Source: Emcibacter nanhaiensis | GTDB lineage: Bacteria > Pseudomonadota > Alphaproteobacteria > Sphingomonadales > Emcibacteraceae | Length of the DNA stretch: 64,000 nt | Assembly (NCBI RefSeq): GCF_006385175.1 | Contig: NZ_VFIY01000018.1 | Coordinates: forward strand, 310,001 to 374,000 | Reading direction: 5' to 3' | In this document: positions 32,389 through 40,807 of the stretch, in pieces | Position numbering within the stretch: position 1 is the stretch's first letter | Layout: each line of letters starts with the position of its first letter | The notes under the pieces: model-generated | Database searches by the model: none | Seen by the model: only the letters and a program-made list of their open reading frames with translations | What the model was told of the DNA's origin: nothing | Position numbers and translations under genes: made by a program

Positions 32389-34602
32389 GTGCGCAATATT
32401 TTCTGGTTCTTCGTTCTGGCGATTATTTACGGCTCTGTCTTCCCGTTCAGCTTTGAACCCGGCCGCTGGACCGGCGCCGGCCTCGAGGCTTTCTTCGCCA
32501 CCTGGCACCGCTTCGGCAGCCTCGGCGACATCCTTGGCAACATCGCCCTGTTCCTGCCGTTCGGCTTTTTCGGCGAAGCTCTCTGTGCAAACAAACGCAA
32601 TAAGACCGCCGCCCGGACCTGGCTGATCCTTGGCGGATTCTTCCTCGCCGCCGCCCTGCAATTCCTGCAAATCATGATCCCTCAACGGGTCCCGGAAATG
32701 TCTGATATCCTGTGGAATACAGTTGGCATTTTCCTCGGCCTTTGGGCCTTTCGCCTGGGCCGCAGGCATATACCTGAGGTCCACCTGGAAGCGGAAAAAC
32801 TTATGCCGGCCAGCCTGCTGCTGCTGTACGCGATCTTTTTGTTTGCCCCCTTCGTGCCGACCATCGACCTGCAGGAAATCAAAAACAGCCTGAAGCCAAT
32901 ATTTTTTGCCGACGGCGTCGAGATCAACTATTTCCTGCTCTATTTTGCCGGCTGGCTGCTGTTCGCCTGGCTCGGGCGGCGGGTATTCTCCCGCCCTGTC
33001 CTGAAAAATCACGGCCTACCGCTGGTGTTTTTCCTGTCCCTGCTGGCGCGGGTCTTCATCACCCGCAACTATCTGTCGCTGGATGAACTCCTGGCTGGCC
33101 TCCTGGCCATTCTGGTCTGGTATATTGGCCTCAGAAGCCTGGCGCGGCCGGAAAAGCTGCTCGCCTGGCTGGTGGTCGGCTGCCTGTTGTATAAGGACCT
33201 TACTCCGCTTGACTTCAGCCCCTCGATCGGACGGGGGTTCATGTTGATCCCCTTTGTCGGTTTTCTGGGCGGCGACCTGCTGTCCAACCTTGCTACCCTG
33301 TCGTCACGGCTTTTTTACTATGGCGCCCTGGTCCTGCTGATGCGGGATATGCAGTTCAGCTACCGGAAATGCGCCGGCCTGTTGCTGCTGCTGACCGGCG
33401 GCAGCGAGTTGCTGCAGCTTTTCAATCCCCATCACTATGCGGAGGTCACCAACCCGCTGATTGCGCTGCTGATGCTGTGGTACCACCGCATTCTCCAGCA
33501 GAACCTGCCCGCCACGGCGCAGCAAACCGCCGACGCTGTGGAAAGTGCCGCTGAACCCCCTGCCCCTCAGCCCGACACGCCGGAGGCCCGGGGAATGCGG
33601 CCGCTGGTGATCAAAATCTTTCTGACCACCTTGCTGCTGACCGGCGCGATCACCATGGTGCTGGAATTGCCGGGGATTCCCTATAACGTCAGGGAACTGT
33701 TCCTGCTTGACGGCTATGTGATCACCATCTTTCCCTTCGCGCTCGGTATTCTCTGGTTCGGCATGGCCGTCCCCCTGATCAGCCGGCTGAGCCTGAGGTT
33801 CGGCCGCAAACAATATCTGGTCTTCCCGGCCTTGGTGGTTGGCGCCCTGCTGATCAACCTGCTGCTGCTGAAAATCAGCGTCACCGAAGACAGCCTGCAG
33901 GATATCATGGGGGCGCAGACCCTGAACCGCGATGTGATGCTGCGCGGCGCCTGGGGGGATTTCGGCGTCTGGCTGTTCTCGACCCTGAAGGCGCCGGGCC
34001 TGATCAGCCAGGCGGAACAGATCGTCCGTTTTGTCTGCCTGTTCTTCCCGCTCAGCGCCTGGCTGGCAATCTTTCACATGGGCTTTGACGTGCCGGAAAA
34101 ATTCGCCATCCATGACCGGCGTAACAAACTGAAACTGTTCTTGCTGACGGTGCTGGAATTCGGCCTTTACTGCCTGCCCCTGCTGGTGCTGGCCAAATTC
34201 ATCACCTTTGACTGGTCCACCACCGACAATCTCAATGAACTGATCCGCCAGGACGGCGTCTGGAGCCTGTTCCTTTATCTGCTGCTGCTGATCATGTGCC
34301 TGAATGTCATCCTTCTGGTCCGGCTCGGCCGCGGTCCCCTGGTCAAGGGCGGCATTACCCTGGCCGCTCTGGTGCTGGCTTGGTTCTGCCTCAACCTGGG
34401 ACTGGAAAGCGAAATTCACAAATACGGCCAGACCTTCTCGGGTGTTGATTTTCTGCTCGGGCCTGATAGAAAAATACTGCTGCCGCCATGGGTCCTGTTT
34501 CTCAGGTGGACGATTGTCTATCTCGGCGGCACTTTCTCCCTGGCATGGGGAATCAAACTGACATCCGGGGCAATGCAGCCAACATCCGCAGAGGCAAAAT
34601 AA
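32389..34602 (+). CDS. Large VanZ-like multi-pass membrane protein
   Basis: A 737-residue integral membrane protein. The N-terminal 125 residues are VanZ-like (IIYGSVFPFSFEPG, LGNIALFLPFGFFGEALC, LQFLQIMIPQRVPEMSDILW). A second VanZ-like block lies near residues 255-365 (LLYKDLTPLDFSPSIGRGFM, GGSELLQLFNPHHYAEVTNP), so the protein seems to contain a duplicated VanZ unit. A further 350 residues form another set of hydrophobic helices without a motif I recognise. The GTG at 32389 follows AGGA; longer reading upstream overlaps the beta-helix gene in a non-coding-like frame. VanZ relates to glycopeptide tolerance in enterococci, but function in proteobacteria is unknown. Confidence 0.78.
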   Translation: MRNIFWFFVLAIIYGSVFPFSFEPGRWTGAGLEAFFATWHRFGSLGDILGNIALFLPFGFFGEALCANKRNKTAARTWLILGGFFLAAALQFLQIMIPQRVPEMSDILWNTVGIFLGLWAFRLGRRHIPEVHLEAEKLMPASLLLLYAIFLFAPFVPTIDLQEIKNSLKPIFFADGVEINYFLLYFAGWLLFAWLGRRVFSRPVLKNHGLPLVFFLSLLARVFITRNYLSLDELLAGLLAILVWYIGLRSLARPEKLLAWLVVGCLLYKDLTPLDFSPSIGRGFMLIPFVGFLGGDLLSNLATLSSRLFYYGALVLLMRDMQFSYRKCAGLLLLLTGGSELLQLFNPHHYAEVTNPLIALLMLWYHRILQQNLPATAQQTADAVESAAEPPAPQPDTPEARGMRPLVIKIFLTTLLLTGAITMVLELPGIPYNVRELFLLDGYVITIFPFALGILWFGMAVPLISRLSLRFGRKQYLVFPALVVGALLINLLLLKISVTEDSLQDIMGAQTLNRDVMLRGAWGDFGVWLFSTLKAPGLISQAEQIVRFVCLFFPLSAWLAIFHMGFDVPEKFAIHDRRNKLKLFLLTVLEFGLYCLPLLVLAKFITFDWSTTDNLNELIRQDGVWSLFLYLLLLIMCLNVILLVRLGRGPLVKGGITLAALVLAWFCLNLGLESEIHKYGQTFSGVDFLLGPDRKILLPPWVLFLRWTIVYLGGTFSLAWGIKLTSGAMQPTSAEAK

Positions 34603-34606
34603 CGCT

Positions 34607-35776
34607 ATGGATAAAGAGTCTTTCAACGAGTTCATCAACCTGGTCGTCGACGTCTGGCAAAAGGGCGTTTATGGCGTGGACGTCGGCCATATCATCGCCG
34701 CCCTGCTGGTTCTGTTCGCCGCCCTGGTGCTCAGGGGACTGTTCAGCCGTTTTGTCATCAACCGGCTGGAGGCCCTGACCCGGCGCACGGAAAGCGACGT
34801 GGATGATGAAGTCATTGAGGCACTGGACGGTCCGCTGCGGTTCATCCCGGTGGTCATTGGCGTCTTTGCCGCGACCGAACTGCTGGACCTGAGCGGCACC
34901 CTGGCGCAGGGCGCCCTGATGCTGAACCGGTCCCTGATCACCTTCAATATCTTCTGGGCCCTGTACATGCTGGTCACCCCGCTCAGCTTTACCATCCGCC
35001 GGCTGCGCACGATTTTCTCCATCAGTATGGTGGAGTGGATGGTCAAGGCCCTGAAAGGCCTGATCATTTTCCTCGGCGTCGCCGCCATCCTGGAAACCTG
35101 GGGCATCGAGGTGGCGCCGCTGATCGCCGGGCTCGGCCTGTTCGGCGTCGCCGTGGCGCTGGGCGCCCAGGACCTGTTCAAAAACCTGATCGCCGGCCTG
35201 TTTATCATCGGCGAACAGCGCTTTCACCCGGGAGACTGGATCAAGATCGAAGGCGTGGTCGAAGGCACGGTGGAGCATATCGGGTTTCGCACCACCATGG
35301 TCCGCCAGTTTGACAAGGCGCCGGTCTATGTCCCCAACGCCAAGCTGGCCGACAGCGCAGTCATCAACTTCTCCCGCATGACCCATCGCCGGATTTACTG
35401 GAAAATCGGCCTGGTGTACGGCACTTCCGTTGAACAGCTTAAGAACGTGCGCCAGCAGATCTTCGACTATGTGACGCAGAACGAAGATTTCGCCAGCCCG
35501 GAAGAAGTGTCCACCTTTGTTAACGTGGACAGCTTCAACGACAGCTCCATCGACCTGATGCTCTATTGCTTTACCCGGACGACAAACTGGGGCGAATGGC
35601 TGAAAATAAAGGAAGCCCTGGCCTTTGAGATCAAGAACATCGTAGAGGGCAACGGCACCAGTTTCGCCTTCCCGAGCCAGTCGGTCTATCTGGAAACCCT
35701 GCCGGAAGGCGCCGAACTATTCCAGGTGCCGGAGGGACAGGACAGCCCCAAAAGCCCCGAAGGTTCCCGAAGTTAA
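34607..35776 (+). CDS. MscS-family mechanosensitive channel
   Basis: A 389-residue small-conductance channel protein. Hydrophobic helices near residues 25-45, 75-95, 115-135 and 145-165 precede the pore-lining segment GLGLFGVAVALGAQDLFKNL. The cytoplasmic beta domain follows with RFHPGDWIKIEGVVEGTVEH and APVYVPNAKLADSAVINFSR, then the alpha-beta vestibule. It opens under membrane tension to release solutes after osmotic downshift. It starts 4 bases after the VanZ gene stop, so it is very likely cotranscribed. Confidence 0.92.
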   Translation: MDKESFNEFINLVVDVWQKGVYGVDVGHIIAALLVLFAALVLRGLFSRFVINRLEALTRRTESDVDDEVIEALDGPLRFIPVVIGVFAATELLDLSGTLAQGALMLNRSLITFNIFWALYMLVTPLSFTIRRLRTIFSISMVEWMVKALKGLIIFLGVAAILETWGIEVAPLIAGLGLFGVAVALGAQDLFKNLIAGLFIIGEQRFHPGDWIKIEGVVEGTVEHIGFRTTMVRQFDKAPVYVPNAKLADSAVINFSRMTHRRIYWKIGLVYGTSVEQLKNVRQQIFDYVTQNEDFASPEEVSTFVNVDSFNDSSIDLMLYCFTRTTNWGEWLKIKEALAFEIKNIVEGNGTSFAFPSQSVYLETLPEGAELFQVPEGQDSPKSPEGSRS

Positions 35777-35832
35777 TTTTTTGTAAATATCTGGCTGATA
35801 TATCCAGACTCCTGATAAGGGGTTTAGTATTT

Positions 35833-36459
35833 ATGGGTAATGTCAGAGAAAAACTGTCGTCACCGGCCGCGGCGCGCAACCGGGATCCAATTCTGGATGT
35901 CCTCAAGGTAACACTGCCGCGCGAAGGGACGGTTCTGGAAATCGCCAGCGGCACGGGCGAACATGCCATTCATTTCACCGGCAGCCTGACGCCGCTCCTG
36001 TGGCAGCCGAGCGATCCGGACCGCGCTTGCCGGCACAGTATCCAGGGCTGGTGGTGGGACGTGCAGCTCAACAATATCCTGCCGCCACTCAACCTTGACG
36101 TCCGCGATGATCCCTGGCCGGTGGAAACCACGCCGCCGGAACAGCCGATTACCTCCATCGTCTGCATCAATATGATTCATATTTCCCCATGGGAAGCGAC
36201 AGAAAGCCTGATGCGGGGGGCCGGACGCATCCTGCCCAAAGGCGGCATTCTTTATCTCTATGGCCCCTACAAGGAAAACGGTGAACATACCGCCCCCAGC
36301 AACGAGGCCTTCGACCGCAGCCTGAAGGAAAGAAATCCCGAATGGGGCGTGCGTAACCTGGAAGATGTGGTGGCGGAAGCGGAAAAGAACGGCCTCACCC
36401 TGCTGCGGACCGTGGATATGCCTGCCAACAACCTGTCGGTGATCTTCGAAAAGAATTAA
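35833..36459 (+). CDS. DUF938 SAM-dependent methyltransferase-like protein
   Basis: A 208-residue class I methyltransferase-like protein of family DUF938. VLEIASGTGEHAIHFT (about residues 36-51) is the SAM-binding motif I, LLWQPSDPD is the family's motif II region, and SIVCINMIHISPWEATESLM is the motif IV area. The substrate is unknown. The start is preceded by AAGGGG. It is convergent with dihydroorotase with only nine bases between stops and no obvious terminator. Confidence 0.88.
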   Translation: MGNVREKLSSPAAARNRDPILDVLKVTLPREGTVLEIASGTGEHAIHFTGSLTPLLWQPSDPDRACRHSIQGWWWDVQLNNILPPLNLDVRDDPWPVETTPPEQPITSIVCINMIHISPWEATESLMRGAGRILPKGGILYLYGPYKENGEHTAPSNEAFDRSLKERNPEWGVRNLEDVVAEAEKNGLTLLRTVDMPANNLSVIFEKN

Positions 36460-36468
36460 CCGCCTGAA

Positions 36469-37797
36469 CTAGCCGCCAAGCGTTTCCTGAAAGCGGATCG
36501 GTTGCCCGGTCGCTTGCTCGGCCAGGGCCCCTTCCCACATGACCTTGCTACCGCGCACGAAAGTGCCCACAGGCTTGCCGATCAGCTGGCGGTCGGTGAA
36601 GGGACTCCAGCCGCATTTGCTCTGCAGCCAGTCTTCGGTAATGACCCATTTCTTTTTCAGATCGACGATGGTGAAGTCCGCATCATAGCCCACCGCCAGC
36701 CGTCCCTTGCCGGCGATATTGAAAATCCGGGCCGGGCCGGCGCTGGTCAGGTCCATGAAGCGTTCCAGCGACAGGTTGCCCTTGTTGACATGGTCAATCA
36801 TCAGCGGCACCAGGGTCTGCACGCCGGGCATGCCGGATGGGCTCAGTGGATAGTCCAGTGCCTTCATTTCCTTCTCATGGGGCGCGTGATCGGAACCGAT
36901 CACGTCCACAATCCCCACACTCAGGGCTTTCCACAGCCCCTGGCGATGGCGTTCATCCCGGATCGGCGGGTTCATCTGGGCAAAGGTCCCCAGGTCCTCG
37001 TAACACTCCGGCGCCGACAGGGTCAGATGCTGCGGCGTGGCTTCCACGGTGGCGATATCCTTGTTGGCGGCGAGAATGGCCATTTCATCCTCGGTCGTCA
37101 CATGCAGCACATGGATACGCCGTCCGGTCTTGCGGGCGATGCGCAGGATGCGCTCGGTGGCGCGGATCGCCGTTTCCTCATCACGCCAGATGGGATGCTG
37201 GGACACGCCGCCATGTTCCGCCACTTCCTTGCGCTCAACCAGGCGCTCCTCATCCTCGGCATGGATGGCGATGCGGCGGAAGCCATTGGCAAGAACCTTC
37301 TCCAGGGACTCATCATCCGACACCAGCAGGTCCCCGGTCGAAGAACCCATGAAGATCTTGATGCCGGCGCAGCCCGGTTGCTTTTCCAGACTGGCGATAC
37401 GGGCGGCATTGGCCGAAGTGGCCCCCACATAAAAAGCGAAATCACACCACATGCGATCGGTGGCCCGGCTGATTTTGTCTTTCAGCGCCTTGACAGTAGT
37501 GGTCCCCGGCTTGGTATTCGGCATCTCAAAAACCGCGGTCACGCCGCCCATCACCGCCGCCCGGCTGCCGCTTTCCAGGTCTTCTTTCTGCTCGGCACCG
37601 GGTTCGCGAAAATGCACCTGGCTGTCGATCACGCCCGGGAACAGATGCAGTCCGTTGGCGTTCAGCACTTCCTCTGCCTCGACATTTCCAAGGTGTCCAA
37701 TGGCCACGATGATACCGTCCCTGACAGCCACATCGGCCGGTTCGATTCCGTTGTGGGACACACATACAGCGTTGCGGATCAGAAGATCTAGGGTCAC
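36469..37797 (-). CDS. pyrC: Dihydroorotase, class I type
   Basis: A 442-residue amidohydrolase. It catalyses ring closure of carbamoyl-aspartate to dihydroorotate in pyrimidine synthesis. GIKIFMGSSTGDLLVSDD contains the carbamylated Lys, IHVLHVTTEDEMA and ATPQHLTLS the zinc His residues, and VIGSDHAPHEKEMK the catalytic Asp. The first metal motif reads DSQVHFREPG: the usual first His of H-x-H is Gln here. I use the GTG at 37797, which follows AAGGA and gives the standard length; an upstream ATG adds 36 residues without family resemblance. The Gln form may be normal for an alphaproteobacterial subgroup. Confidence 0.87.
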   Translation of the reverse strand: MTLDLLIRNAVCVSHNGIEPADVAVRDGIIVAIGHLGNVEAEEVLNANGLHLFPGVIDSQVHFREPGAEQKEDLESGSRAAVMGGVTAVFEMPNTKPGTTTVKALKDKISRATDRMWCDFAFYVGATSANAARIASLEKQPGCAGIKIFMGSSTGDLLVSDDESLEKVLANGFRRIAIHAEDEERLVERKEVAEHGGVSQHPIWRDEETAIRATERILRIARKTGRRIHVLHVTTEDEMAILAANKDIATVEATPQHLTLSAPECYEDLGTFAQMNPPIRDERHRQGLWKALSVGIVDVIGSDHAPHEKEMKALDYPLSPSGMPGVQTLVPLMIDHVNKGNLSLERFMDLTSAGPARIFNIAGKGRLAVGYDADFTIVDLKKKWVITEDWLQSKCGWSPFTDRQLIGKPVGTFVRGSKVMWEGALAEQATGQPIRFQETLGG

Positions 37798-37960
37798 TGG
37801 ATAAATCCTTTCGGCTCGGTTATACTGGTTCGGCGTGAGCCCAGTGTGGCACAATTCCTGTCTGTTTTCAGTATCTAAGTGAATAATATTATTGGGGGAA
37901 AACAATAAGGGTTCCTTAGGATTCTCCCGGCAATTTAATCAATTTTTATCTGAGTGAACC

Positions 37961-39106
37961 ATGCAGGAAACTCATCGGATTTTGCTGTGCGCCGGAACCC
38001 GGCCGGAACTGATCAAACTGGCCCCCGTCTATCGGAACCTGCGCGACCGGCCTGCGGTTACTCCGTTTCTGTGCCTCACCGGCCAGCACGACAGCCTGGT
38101 GCAGAACCTGCCCCGGGTCCTGGATGTGACCCCGGAATTCGTCCTGACCCGGGAGGCCGGGACGTCGGGCCAGTTGGGACTGTTGCAGAATATCCTCCGC
38201 CAACTGGCCATCCTGCTTGAACAGCTTGGCCCCGAGCTGGTTGTGGTCCAGGGCGATACCGCCAGCGCCCTGGCCGGTGCCATGGCGGCATGTCTTCAAG
38301 ACATCCCCGTCTGCCACGTGGAAGCGGGCCTCAGGACCCGCGACCTGCTCTCCCCTTTCCCGGAAGAACTCTATCGCCAGCTGATCAGCCGGATGGGGAC
38401 ATGGCACTTCTGCCCGACCCCGGAAAACCGCGCGACCCTGCTTCGGGAAGATATTTCCTCCGGGCAGATCTTCCTCAGCGGCAATACCTCCATTGACGCG
38501 GTGCTGGACATGCTGAGCAGGTCGCCGCGACCTCTGGAAACCAAAGCCGTTTCTCGTCCCTATATCCTGGTGACGCTGCACCGGCGCGAAGTGCAGGGCG
38601 AAAAACTGATCACTATCGTCCGCGCCTTGCGTAATTTTGCGGAATCCCACGCGGGCTATGACTTTATCGTGACCCTGCATCCTAACCCCGCCATCCGCAG
38701 GCTCCTGTCCCATCATCTGGGCGGACAAGGAAACATCCGGCTGCTGCCGCCGCTCGACTATCCGGATTTTGTTCCCCTGATGAAGAAAGCCTTCGCCATT
38801 CTGTCCGATTCCGGCGGCATACAGGAGGAAGCCCCGGCCCTTGACGTGCCGGTCATTGTGCTCCGGGACAAGACCGAGCGACAGGAAGGCGTGGCAAGCG
38901 GCTGCTTGCGGCTGGCCGGCTATGATCCCGAGAAAATATTTTCCGAACTTTCCTTGTTAATCCATGACCGGGATCATTATATTGACATGTGCACGGCGCC
39001 GGCTCCTTTTGGCGAGGGCCGGGCCGGCCGGATTATCAGCGCCAGGCTGGAACAAATCGTGACAGGACAGAAAATACCCCATGACGACAGCTCTCTATCA
39101 CCTTGA
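37961..39106 (+). CDS. wecB: UDP-N-acetylglucosamine 2-epimerase (non-hydrolysing)
   Basis: A 381-residue GT-B-fold epimerase that interconverts UDP-GlcNAc and UDP-ManNAc. The N-terminus CAGTRPELIKLAPVYRNL, catalytic-loop VVQGDTASALAGAMAA, HVEAGLRTRDLLSPFPEELY (two acidic residues), VTLHRREVQGEKL (His) and SDSGGIQEEAPALDVPVIVL are the family signatures. The product feeds surface polysaccharides. Its last 26 bases overlap the start of the ygfZ-like gene. No other glycan genes are adjacent. Confidence 0.88.
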   Translation: MQETHRILLCAGTRPELIKLAPVYRNLRDRPAVTPFLCLTGQHDSLVQNLPRVLDVTPEFVLTREAGTSGQLGLLQNILRQLAILLEQLGPELVVVQGDTASALAGAMAACLQDIPVCHVEAGLRTRDLLSPFPEELYRQLISRMGTWHFCPTPENRATLLREDISSGQIFLSGNTSIDAVLDMLSRSPRPLETKAVSRPYILVTLHRREVQGEKLITIVRALRNFAESHAGYDFIVTLHPNPAIRRLLSHHLGGQGNIRLLPPLDYPDFVPLMKKAFAILSDSGGIQEEAPALDVPVIVLRDKTERQEGVASGCLRLAGYDPEKIFSELSLLIHDRDHYIDMCTAPAPFGEGRAGRIISARLEQIVTGQKIPHDDSSLSP

Positions 39107-39920
39107 AAACAGGCAGGTCTTCAGTCTCACCGGCAAGGACAGGCTGACCTTCCTGCAGGGTTTGATCACCAGCAACGTCCGGCGGATCAGTGATGGAGGC
39201 GCGCTCTATGCGGCGCTGCTGACTCCGCAGGGTAAATATCTGTTCGATTTCTTCCTCTATGCCGCGGCTGATGTTGTCTATCTGGATTGCGAAAAGGACC
39301 GCGCGGCGGAGCTGTTGCGGAAACTGATGATGTACAAACTACGGGCCGAAGTGGAGATCAGCGACGAAACCGACCGGCTGAAAATCCTGTCCCTGGACAG
39401 CCCGCTGGAAGGTACCCTCGCCTGTTTCCAGGACCCGCGCCTCCCGGCGCTCGGTTACCGGGCCGTCGTTGAGGACCTGCCGGAAGACTGCCTCTCACCC
39501 GGGAAAGCGGACTATGACCGGAAGCGCCTGGCCCTGGGCATTGCCGAGGGAGCGGATGATTTCATCATTGATAAATCCCTGGCGCTGGAGGGCAATATGG
39601 AAGAATTGCACGGGGTTGATTTTGACAAGGGCTGTTATGTGGGCCAGGAAATCACCGCCCGGACCAAACATCGCGGCAAGATCCGCCGCCGTTTTGTCCC
39701 GGTCACCGTCAGCGGCCCCCTGCCCGCCCCTGACAGCCCGGTCCTGAACCGGGAGGGCCAGGAAATCGGTATATTGCGGTCCGGCATTGACAAGCGGGCC
39801 ATGGCCTATGTCAAACTGGAAAAACTGGACTTCTCTCAGAGCTATACCTGCGGGCAAGCCGAAGTCACCCCCTGGAAACCGGACTGGATGAAGGTGGAAG
39901 AACATGTCGACGCCAACTAG
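39081..39920 (+). CDS. ygfZ: YgfZ/CAF17 folate-binding protein
   Basis: A 279-residue GcvT-like folate-binding protein that helps assembly or repair of iron-sulfur clusters. The diagnostic K-G-C-Y-x-G-Q-E motif appears as DKGCYVGQEITARTKHRGK near residue 182. The N-terminus FSLTGKDRLTFLQGLITSNV and PQGKYLFDFFLY fit the family. It overlaps the epimerase gene by 26 bases and the tag gene by 17, so expression of the three is tightly linked. Confidence 0.93.
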   Translation: MTTALYHLENRQVFSLTGKDRLTFLQGLITSNVRRISDGGALYAALLTPQGKYLFDFFLYAAADVVYLDCEKDRAAELLRKLMMYKLRAEVEISDETDRLKILSLDSPLEGTLACFQDPRLPALGYRAVVEDLPEDCLSPGKADYDRKRLALGIAEGADDFIIDKSLALEGNMEELHGVDFDKGCYVGQEITARTKHRGKIRRRFVPVTVSGPLPAPDSPVLNREGQEIGILRSGIDKRAMAYVKLEKLDFSQSYTCGQAEVTPWKPDWMKVEEHVDAN

Positions 39921-40482
39921 ATGCCGCTGGCCCGGGGACGATCCCCAGTATTGCGCCTATCATGACGAGGAATGGGGTGTGCCGGTTTACGACTCCCGGG
40001 CCCTGTTTGAAAAACTGATTCTCGACGGCTTTCAGGCGGGCCTGAGCTGGATCACCATCCTGCGCCGGCGGGACAAATTCCTCGACGCTTTTGACAGTTT
40101 CGATCCGGTGAAGATCGCCGCCTACGGCGAGGCGGACATCGACCGGCTCATGAACGATTCCGGCATCATCCGCAATCGCCAGAAAATTCTCTCCACCATC
40201 AAGAATGCAAAGCTGTACCTGGAAATTGAAGCTGAAAAAGAAGGCGCCTTCAGCGCGCTGCTGTGGAGCTTCACCAATGGAAAACCGCTGCACAACCACT
40301 GGAGCGGAGACGGCGACGTGCCGGCTACCTCCCCGGAATCCGAGCATATGAGCAAGGCCCTGAAAAAAATGGGATTTGGGTTCTGTGGTCCGACCATCTG
40401 CTACGCCTTCATGCAGGCCGTCGGCATGGTCAACGACCACATAACCTCCTGCTATAGGCATCAGGAGGTTATGCGGCTTTGA
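39904..40482 (+). CDS. tag: DNA-3-methyladenine glycosylase I
   Basis: A 192-residue Tag-type glycosylase that removes 3-methyladenine from alkylated DNA. The N-terminus CRWPGDDPQYCAYHDEEWGV holds the first zinc Cys and His, and the C-terminal NDHITSCYRHQE the second His and Cys. The catalytic Glu lies in FEKLILDGFQAGLSWITILR. The start overlaps the ygfZ stop by 17 bases. Its last codons include a perfect 11-base inverted repeat. Confidence 0.94.
   Translation: MSTPTRCRWPGDDPQYCAYHDEEWGVPVYDSRALFEKLILDGFQAGLSWITILRRRDKFLDAFDSFDPVKIAAYGEADIDRLMNDSGIIRNRQKILSTIKNAKLYLEIEAEKEGAFSALLWSFTNGKPLHNHWSGDGDVPATSPESEHMSKALKKMGFGFCGPTICYAFMQAVGMVNDHITSCYRHQEVMRL
40441..40472. repeat. Perfect 11-base inverted repeat at the end of tag
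   Basis: ATAACCTCCTG (40441-40451) and CAGGAGGTTAT (40462-40472) pair perfectly around a 10-base loop, all inside the last coding codons of tag. It could end transcription from either side, but only GGCTTT follows, so a terminator is not certain. Confidence 0.6.
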
Positions 40483-40497
40483 TGGCTTATATTTAAC

Positions 40498-40647
40498 TCA
40501 CAAAGACAGAAGAATCATCACGAGGCAAAGAGCCGCCCCAAGCAGGAAGGCTTTACCAAATTCCCTGGCGATTTGTGACCGTTTGATCCGAAATCTGGAG
40601 GATCCTCCGAATTCGGATTCCCTGATCTCAATTGGATGTGTTGACAT
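40498..40647 (-). CDS. Small membrane protein, 49 residues
   Basis: A short reading frame in the otherwise empty tag-rodA spacer. It begins MSTHPIEIRESEFGGSSRFR, continues IKRSQIAREFGK and ends in one hydrophobic helix, AFLLGAALCLVMILLSL, at the very C-terminus. The layout is a basic, soluble N-terminal part with a tail anchor. GGGG lies eight bases before the ATG. I do not recognise a family. The codon pattern and the sharp change from polar to membrane-spanning sequence argue for a real protein; no conservation data are at hand. Confidence 0.55.
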   Translation of the reverse strand: MSTHPIEIRESEFGGSSRFRIKRSQIAREFGKAFLLGAALCLVMILLSL

Positions 40648-40807
40648 AGTGTTTTCCCCGGTAAAATACAGTCTGCTCCCGGAGTTCGTTATTCTGCCCG
40701 TAACCTGTCCGCGAAAGCGTCAATATAATAGTTAATAAATGGTTAACAGGCAATGCCTAATGCAGACTAATCCATTGATACTAGGCCGCTATCCCAGGTT
40801 GTGATTG

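Noticed and set aside
37798-37905. N-terminal extension of dihydroorotase
   Set aside because: The 36 extra residues have no family resemblance and the GTG at 37797 has a good ribosome site.
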